A stretch of DNA of 64,000 nt from Plantactinospora endophytica (GTDB lineage: Bacteria; Actinomycetota; Actinomycetes; Mycobacteriales; Micromonosporaceae): positions 124,001 to 188,000 of the forward strand of contig NZ_BONW01000042.1 in assembly GCF_016862915.1 (NCBI RefSeq), written 5' to 3'. The position numbers were made by a program, and so were the translations under genes. The notes beneath the pieces are model-generated. The model did not search any database. It saw only the letters and a program-made list of their open reading frames with translations, and was not told the DNA's origin. Positions 58,921 through 64,000 of the stretch are shown here, piece after piece (position 1 is the first letter of the stretch; the number at the start of each line of letters is the position of its first letter).

Positions 58921-60561
58921 ATGTTCCAACGAGTTCGGCGTCGTGCAGCGGTGGTCGCTGCCGGCGCGCTCACCCTCTCCCTCGTCGCCTGCGGCAGTGG
59001 CGACGATTCCGAGGCCGAGGACCTCTCGGCGAACCGCGCTGGCGCGATGTCCGAACTCGGCGTCGACCAGCAGTTCAAGGCGACGGAGCCGGTTTCCTTC
59101 TCCGTGCTCTACAACAACCACCCGAACTATCCCCTGAAGAACGACTGGCTTTTCTGGACCGAGCTGAACAAGCGGACCAACGTGACGCTCGAACCGGTCG
59201 CGGTGCCGCTGAGCGACTACGAGCAGAAGCGCAGCCTGCTGATCGGTGCCGGCGACGCGCCGTTCATCATCCCGAAGACGTACCCGAGCCAGGAGGACGT
59301 CTTCGTCTCCTCCGGCGCGATCCTGCCGGTCAGCGACTACCTCGACCTGATGCCGAACTTCAAGGACAAGATCGCGAAGTGGAACCTGGCGCCTGAGATC
59401 AACCAGCGCCGCCAGGCGGACGGCAAGTTCTACCTGCTACCCGGGGTGCACGAGAAGCCCTGGCACGACTACTCGCTCGTGGTGCGGACCGACATCCTCG
59501 AGGAGCTGAACCTCCAGGTCCCGAAGACCTGGGACGACGTCTACACCATGCTCAAGGCGATGAAGGCGAAGTACCCGAACACCATTCCGTTCTCCGACCG
59601 GTACAGCCAGCCGAACCCGGCCGGCAACCTGCTGAACCTGCTCGCCGCCTCCTACGGTATGGAGGGCGCCGGCTGGAACTTCCAGCACATCAGCTGGGAC
59701 CCGACCGGCAAGAAGCTCTTCTACACCGGCGCCAGCGAGCAGCACCGGCAGATGTTGACCTACCTCAACAAGCTGGTGAAGGAGGGGCTGCTCGACCCGG
59801 AGTCGTTCACCCAGACCGACGACACCGCCCGGCAGAAGCTGGCCAACGGCAAGTCGTTCGTGATCAGCGGCAACGCGCAGGGCCTGGTCAACGACTACCG
59901 CCCGGACCTGGCGAAGACCCTGCCGAACGCGAAGCTGACCAAGATCCCGCTGCCGATCGGTCCGGCCGGCGAGATCAACCCGGCCCCCCGGCTCGAGAAC
60001 GGCATCATGATCTCGAAGAAGGCCCGGGACAGCAAGAACTTCGTCGCCATGATGCAGTTCATCGACTGGCTGTTCTACTCCGACTCCGGCCAGGAGTTCG
60101 CCAGGTGGGGCGTCGAGGGCACCACCTTCACCAAGGACGCCTCCGGCAAGCACTCGCTGGCCGCCGACGTCAACGTCATCGGCCTCAACCCCAAGGCACC
60201 CAAGCACCTCCAGAAGGACTTCGGCTTCTACAACGGCGTCTTCACCTACGGCGGCAAGCCGGAGCTGGTGCAGGCGTTCTTCTCGCCGGAGGAGCAGGAG
60301 TTCCAGAAGGTGATGAACGCCAGGACGCCGCGCGCGGTGGCGCCGCCGTACCCGTTCACCGACGAGGAGCGCGAGCAGGTGTCGCTCTGGCAGACGCCGC
60401 TGAAGGACTTCGTCTACCAGGCGACCCTCCAGTTCATCCTCGGCCAGCGGGACCTCGCCCAGTGGGACGCCTACCTGGCCGAACTCAAGGGCAAGAACAT
60501 GGACGCGTACATGGACAAGGTCAACGAGGCGTACGAGCGGTACCAGAAGGAACACGGCTGA
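58921..60561 (+). CDS. Extracellular sugar-binding lipoprotein of the ABC transporter (LplA-like)
   Basis: A 546-aa lipoprotein: basic start, hydrophobic stretch and lipobox LVAC with Cys24 as lipid site. The body is a two-lobed solute-binding protein of the large (about 500 aa) LplA/YtcQ type, with YNNHPNYPLKNDWLFWTELN, YEQKRSLLIGAGDAPFII and NPAPRLENGIMISKKARDSK. It should capture the oligosaccharide outside the membrane. GAAAGGAAG precedes the ATG. Confidence 0.92.
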   Translation: MFQRVRRRAAVVAAGALTLSLVACGSGDDSEAEDLSANRAGAMSELGVDQQFKATEPVSFSVLYNNHPNYPLKNDWLFWTELNKRTNVTLEPVAVPLSDYEQKRSLLIGAGDAPFIIPKTYPSQEDVFVSSGAILPVSDYLDLMPNFKDKIAKWNLAPEINQRRQADGKFYLLPGVHEKPWHDYSLVVRTDILEELNLQVPKTWDDVYTMLKAMKAKYPNTIPFSDRYSQPNPAGNLLNLLAASYGMEGAGWNFQHISWDPTGKKLFYTGASEQHRQMLTYLNKLVKEGLLDPESFTQTDDTARQKLANGKSFVISGNAQGLVNDYRPDLAKTLPNAKLTKIPLPIGPAGEINPAPRLENGIMISKKARDSKNFVAMMQFIDWLFYSDSGQEFARWGVEGTTFTKDASGKHSLAADVNVIGLNPKAPKHLQKDFGFYNGVFTYGGKPELVQAFFSPEEQEFQKVMNARTPRAVAPPYPFTDEEREQVSLWQTPLKDFVYQATLQFILGQRDLAQWDAYLAELKGKNMDAYMDKVNEAYERYQKEHG

Positions 60562-60632
60562 CCACCCCGGTCCGGTCGGGTCCGTCGGGGCCCGACCGGA
60601 CCGGAGTTCGGACGACCAGGGTAGGAGCAGGG

Positions 60633-61325
60633 ATGAACGACACCGTGCGGGTCGGCGGCCGGTTCGGCACCGGGCCACTGTCCCGGGCCATGGCACTGGT
60701 CTACAGCCTGCTGGTGGTGGAACTGCTGCTGGTGCTGACCACGCTGCCGGGACTGCTGCCACTGCTCCTGCTGCTGGACCGGGACGCCAGCAACCTGCCG
60801 CTGGTCGCGCTCTGCCTGCTGCCGGTCGGCCCGGCCGTCTCCGCCGCGCTCTACGCCCTCCGGCACCACCGCCCGGACCTGGCCGACCTGCGGCCGGCGG
60901 CGCTGTTCTGGCGCGGTTACCGGGCCAACGTCCGGGGCGTACTCGCCATCTGGCTGCCCTGGCTGCTCTGGCTGACCGTCGTCGGGCTGAACCTCAACAA
61001 CTTCGGCGCCGCCGGCGTACCCGGCTGGTGGCGGGTACCGCTGCTGCTGGTCGCGCTCGGCGTCACGCTGTGGGGCATCAACGCGCTGGTGATCACGTCG
61101 CTGTTCACCTTCCGGATCCGGGACGTGGCCCGGCTGGCGCTGCACTTCCTCGGCCACGCCCCGGGGGTGACCCTGGGCAACGCCTGCCTGCTGGTGGTGG
61201 CGGCCGGGATCGTCTGGCTCTCCTCCGAGGCGGTACTCGGGCTGCTCGGTTCGGTGCTGACGCTGGCCCTGCTCCGCAACTCCCGCCCGCTGGTCGGCAA
61301 GGTCGAAGAGGAGTTCACCGCATGA
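60633..61325 (+). CDS. DUF624 membrane protein (YesL-like)
   Basis: A 230-aa protein with five to six membrane helices (about 18-50, 55-75, 100-125, 132-155, 165-205). DUF624 proteins regularly accompany LplABC-type transporters in Gram-positive sugar loci; their task is unknown. AGGAG precedes ATG 60633. The stop overlaps the GH42 start (ATGA). Confidence 0.85.
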   Translation: MNDTVRVGGRFGTGPLSRAMALVYSLLVVELLLVLTTLPGLLPLLLLLDRDASNLPLVALCLLPVGPAVSAALYALRHHRPDLADLRPAALFWRGYRANVRGVLAIWLPWLLWLTVVGLNLNNFGAAGVPGWWRVPLLLVALGVTLWGINALVITSLFTFRIRDVARLALHFLGHAPGVTLGNACLLVVAAGIVWLSSEAVLGLLGSVLTLALLRNSRPLVGKVEEEFTA

Positions 61326-63388
61326 GCCTGCCCGCCACCGGGAAGGTCGCCTTCGGCGGGGACTACAACCCGGAGCAGTGGCCGGAGGACGTCTGGAAGG
61401 AGGACTACCGGCTCTTCGACGCCGCCCGGATCGACACCGTGACGCTCGGCGTCTTCGACTGGGCGCTGACCCAGCCCGCCGAGGACGTCTACGACTTCGC
61501 CGTGCTGGACCGGATCGTCGAGCGGGCCGTCGCCGAGGGCCGGCAGGTCTGCCTGGCCACCGGCACCGGGGCACATCCGGCCTGGTTGGCCCGGGCGCAT
61601 CCGGAGGTCACCCGGACGGACTTCGAGGGCCGGAAGCACCGGTACGGCCAGCGGCACAACTCCTGCCCCAGTTCCCCCGTCTTCCGTCGACTCGGCACCG
61701 AACTCGCCCGCCGGATCGCCCGGCGGTACGCCGGCAACCCGGCCGTGGTCGCCTGGCACGTCGGCAACGAGTACGGCGGGGCCTGCTACTGCGACCTCTG
61801 CGCCGCCGGCTTCCGCGACTGGCTGCGCGACCGGTACGGCAGCCTCGACGCGCTCAACGCCGCCTGGTACACCAGGTTCTGGTCGCACACCTTCACCGAC
61901 TGGGCCGAGATCGAGCCGCCGTCGGCGCTGACCGAGCACTGGCGCGGGCCGAACCACACCGCGTTCCAGGGCATCACCCTGGACTACCTGCGCTTCATGT
62001 CGGACGCGATGCTGGCCAACTTCACCGACGAGAAGGCGGCCATCCGCGAGTCGAGCCCGAACGTCCCGGTCACCACCAACTTCATGGGCATGTACCGGCC
62101 GATCGACTACCACCGCTGGGCCCCGCACCTCGACTTCGCCTCCTGGGACAACTACCCGCCGGACGACAACTCGCCGGCCTGGATGGCGCTGGCCCACGAC
62201 CTGATGCGCGGCCTCAAGGACGGTCAGCCGTTCTGGCTGATGGAGCAGACGCCGAGCTACACCGCCGCCCGGGACGTCAACCCGTTGAAGCGGCCCGGAG
62301 TGATGCGGCTGTGGAGCTGGCAGGCGGTGGCGCACGGCGCCGACGCGGTGCTCTTCTTTCAGATGCGCGCCTCCCGGGGCGCCTGCGAGAAGTACCACGG
62401 CGCGGTCATCGGGCACGCCGGGCGGCAGGACACCCGGGTCTTCCGCGAGGTGGCCGCACTCGGCGCCGAGTTGGACCGGCTCGGCCCGGCGACGCTCGGG
62501 GCCCGGACCCCGGCCCGGGTCGCGCTGCTCTTCGACTGGGACAGTTGGTGGGCGCTGGAGATCTCCGACGGCCCGTCCCGGCTGCTGCGCTACCAGCAGA
62601 TCGTGCACGCCTACTACCGGGCGCTCTGGGAGGCCGGGGTCGACGTGGACGTGCTGCCGGTGACCGCCGACCTCGCCGGCTACCAGGTGGTGGTCGCGCC
62701 GGCGCTGCACATGGTCAAGGGTGACCTGGCGGAGCGGTTGGCGGCGGTGGCCGAGCGCGGCGGCTCGGTGTTGACCACCTTCCTCTCCGGACGGGTCGAC
62801 GAGGACGACAACGCGTTCCTGACCGACGTGCCGGGCCCGCTCGGGCCGCTGACCGGCATCCGGATCGACGAATGGGACGCCCGCGACCCCGAGGTGGTCA
62901 ATCCGGTACGCCTGCGCGGCGCCGAGCCGCAGGCCGAGATCGAGGTCGAGGCGCGGCTGCTGTTCGAGCTGGTGATCCCGCAGGGTGCCGAGGTGGTCGG
63001 CACGTACCAGGCGGACTTCTACGCCGGTACTCCGGCGGTCACCCGCAACGACTACGGTGCCGGCCACGGCTGGTACGTCGCCACCGGTCTCGACCAGCCG
63101 GGCGTCTCCTGGGTGGTCCGGCAGGTGCTGGCCCGGCACGACCTGCTGGGGCCGTACGCGGACCTGCCCGGGTTGGAGTCGACGGTGCGGGTCGCCCCGG
63201 ACGGGACGCGGCTGCTGTTCCTGCTCAACCACGGCACCGAGCCGGTCGAGACGACCGTACGCGTCGGCGGCACCGACCTGCTCGGCGGCGACCGCGTCGA
63301 GGCCGGCCGGCCGATCCGGCTCGACCCCTGTGGGGTGCTGGTGCTGCGTGAGGACGCCGACCCGGCCCCGGCGGAGGCGGACCGGTGA
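61322..63388 (+). CDS. GH42 beta-galactosidase family enzyme
   Basis: A 688-aa cytosolic protein. The catalytic barrel (1-370) opens FGGDYNPEQWPEDVWKEDYR and holds the acid/base Glu in VAWHVGNEYGG and the nucleophile Glu in FWLMEQTPS. Zinc-type cysteines lie in GGACYCDLCAAGFRDWL. A trimerisation domain (about 390-600) and a small C-terminal beta domain follow. GH42 cuts terminal beta-D-galactose, and some members alpha-L-arabinopyranose; both occur as xylan or pectin side groups. It overlaps DUF624 by 4 bases. Confidence 0.92.
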   Translation: MSLPATGKVAFGGDYNPEQWPEDVWKEDYRLFDAARIDTVTLGVFDWALTQPAEDVYDFAVLDRIVERAVAEGRQVCLATGTGAHPAWLARAHPEVTRTDFEGRKHRYGQRHNSCPSSPVFRRLGTELARRIARRYAGNPAVVAWHVGNEYGGACYCDLCAAGFRDWLRDRYGSLDALNAAWYTRFWSHTFTDWAEIEPPSALTEHWRGPNHTAFQGITLDYLRFMSDAMLANFTDEKAAIRESSPNVPVTTNFMGMYRPIDYHRWAPHLDFASWDNYPPDDNSPAWMALAHDLMRGLKDGQPFWLMEQTPSYTAARDVNPLKRPGVMRLWSWQAVAHGADAVLFFQMRASRGACEKYHGAVIGHAGRQDTRVFREVAALGAELDRLGPATLGARTPARVALLFDWDSWWALEISDGPSRLLRYQQIVHAYYRALWEAGVDVDVLPVTADLAGYQVVVAPALHMVKGDLAERLAAVAERGGSVLTTFLSGRVDEDDNAFLTDVPGPLGPLTGIRIDEWDARDPEVVNPVRLRGAEPQAEIEVEARLLFELVIPQGAEVVGTYQADFYAGTPAVTRNDYGAGHGWYVATGLDQPGVSWVVRQVLARHDLLGPYADLPGLESTVRVAPDGTRLLFLLNHGTEPVETTVRVGGTDLLGGDRVEAGRPIRLDPCGVLVLREDADPAPAEADR

Positions 63389-63419
63389 CCGTGCCCGACG
63401 GATCCCGGGGAGGTACCCG

Positions 63420-64000
63420 ATGACCAGCACCGATCCGAGCCGACCCCATCCGGCGTGGCTGCCACCGGAGGCGTTCCGGGCGATCGGCGCGCACCACACG
63501 CTGGTCTACGGCGACGGCACCCTTGTCGACACGGTGTACGACGAGGTCGGCCGGGCCCGCGCCCGCTACGGCGGCACCGTACGCCGGCTGTCCGGCCAGG
63601 CGACCGAACCGGAGCGGGCCGGTGCCGACGAGACCCCGGCCGACCTCGTGCTCGCACTCGCCCCGACCGGATCACCACCGGCCGGCGGTGCGCTGCCAGC
63701 GGAGGTCGGGTCCGAACTTGGTGCCGAGGTGGCCGGGCTCGGGCCGGAGGGGTTCGCGCTGGCCCGCCGGGGCGGTGTCACCGTGCTGCTGGCCGCCGCG
63801 CCGGCCGGGCTGCTCTACGGGCTGTTCCACCTGGTCCGGCTCGGCCCGGCGGCGTTCGGTGCCGACCGCCCGGTCGAGGCGCACCGGCCGGCGCTGCGGC
63901 TCCGGCTGGTCAGCCACTGGGACAACCTCGACGTGCACCCGGTGATGGGGCAGGTCGAACGCGGCTACGCGGGCGGGTCGATCTTCTGGCGGGACGGTGC
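63420..64000 (+). CDS. GH67 alpha-glucuronidase, N-terminal part (cut by window end)
   Basis: 193 codons are visible and the frame is open at the end. After an N-terminal alpha/beta domain the sequence runs LRLRLVSHWDNLDVHP and VERGYAGGSIFWRDG, which match the GH67 start of the catalytic barrel (HWDNLDG...ERGYAGRSIFW). GH67 removes (4-O-methyl)glucuronic acid from the non-reducing end of xylo-oligosaccharides inside the cell. ATG 63420 has GGGGAGG upstream and follows GH42 by 31 bases. It gives the operon its likely substrate: aldouronates from glucuronoxylan. Confidence 0.88.
   Translation, partial: MTSTDPSRPHPAWLPPEAFRAIGAHHTLVYGDGTLVDTVYDEVGRARARYGGTVRRLSGQATEPERAGADETPADLVLALAPTGSPPAGGALPAEVGSELGAEVAGLGPEGFALARRGGVTVLLAAAPAGLLYGLFHLVRLGPAAFGADRPVEAHRPALRLRLVSHWDNLDVHPVMGQVERGYAGGSIFWRDG

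Noticed and set aside
1-64000. tRNA, rRNA, riboswitch, transposase or prophage genes
   Set aside because: None was recognised on reading both strands. Apart from the CRISPR-flanked block there is no integrase, transposase or clear target-site duplication.

Overview
The window is high-GC DNA with GTG starts, many 4-base ATGA/GTGA gene overlaps, two large SARP-type regulators, an F420-type luciferase-like oxidoreductase, an XRE-DUF397 pair and many secreted glycosidases carrying beta-trefoil or CBM modules. This points to a mycelial actinomycete, most likely Micromonosporaceae (inference from gene families and style; no rRNA or marker gene is present).

Region 1 (1-10 kb) is an accessory island. 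A cytochrome P450 gene is broken: its N-terminal half is at 1-497, a C-terminal remnant is at about 887-994, and a type I-E-like CRISPR array (510-781) with its leader lies between them. A second array (9155-9841) has the same repeat and a near-identical leader. Both are read leftward, and no cas genes are visible. Between the arrays sits a compact cassette: a P-loop GTPase-like gene with two small membrane proteins (1344-3114), a SARP/NB-ARC/TPR regulator (3262-6243, minus), and a divergent sdpC-sdpA-sdpB set (6433-8709) related to the Bacillus sporulation-delaying-protein toxin system. A duplicated block of about 115 bp (near 1058 and 8809) flanks the cassette.

Region 2 (10-12 kb) holds an XRE regulator with DUF397 partner and two small actinobacterial hypothetical genes.

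Region 3 (12.4-28.2 kb) is a run of secreted polysaccharide enzymes: a GH95/DUF5703-like protein, two PQQ-type sugar dehydrogenases, a ThuA-DUF1080-F5/8C protein, a GH99-like enzyme, an anchor-domain protein and a beta-helix protein. Three of them end in the same fascin-like beta-trefoil. Strong hairpin terminators separate most genes.

Region 4 (28-39.5 kb) holds regulators and small metabolism: an alpha/beta hydrolase with Lrp/AsnC, an LLM oxidoreductase with a nucleoside deaminase, a second SARP, two overlapping TetR genes divergent from MarR plus a DHA2 drug pump, a TenA-like protein and a DUF6624 protein.

Region 5 (39.7-53.1 kb) holds a GH43 enzyme with an apparently leaderless promoter, a NarL-type two-component pair whose kinase has a triplicated ATP-lid, an MMPL exporter overlapping a convergent MFS gene, a LacI regulator, a cation diffusion facilitator, and a CitB/DcuS-type two-component pair divergent from a DctA symporter. 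Tandem repeats lie at the 3' ends of both response regulators.

Region 6 (53.1-64 kb) is a catabolic operon: a LacI repressor with two CGAAAGTTTCG operators, then GH3, an LplB/YtcP-type ABC transporter with its lipoprotein, DUF624, GH42 and the start of a GH67 alpha-glucuronidase, cut by the window end. The GH67 suggests uptake and breakdown of glucuronoxylan fragments (aldouronates).
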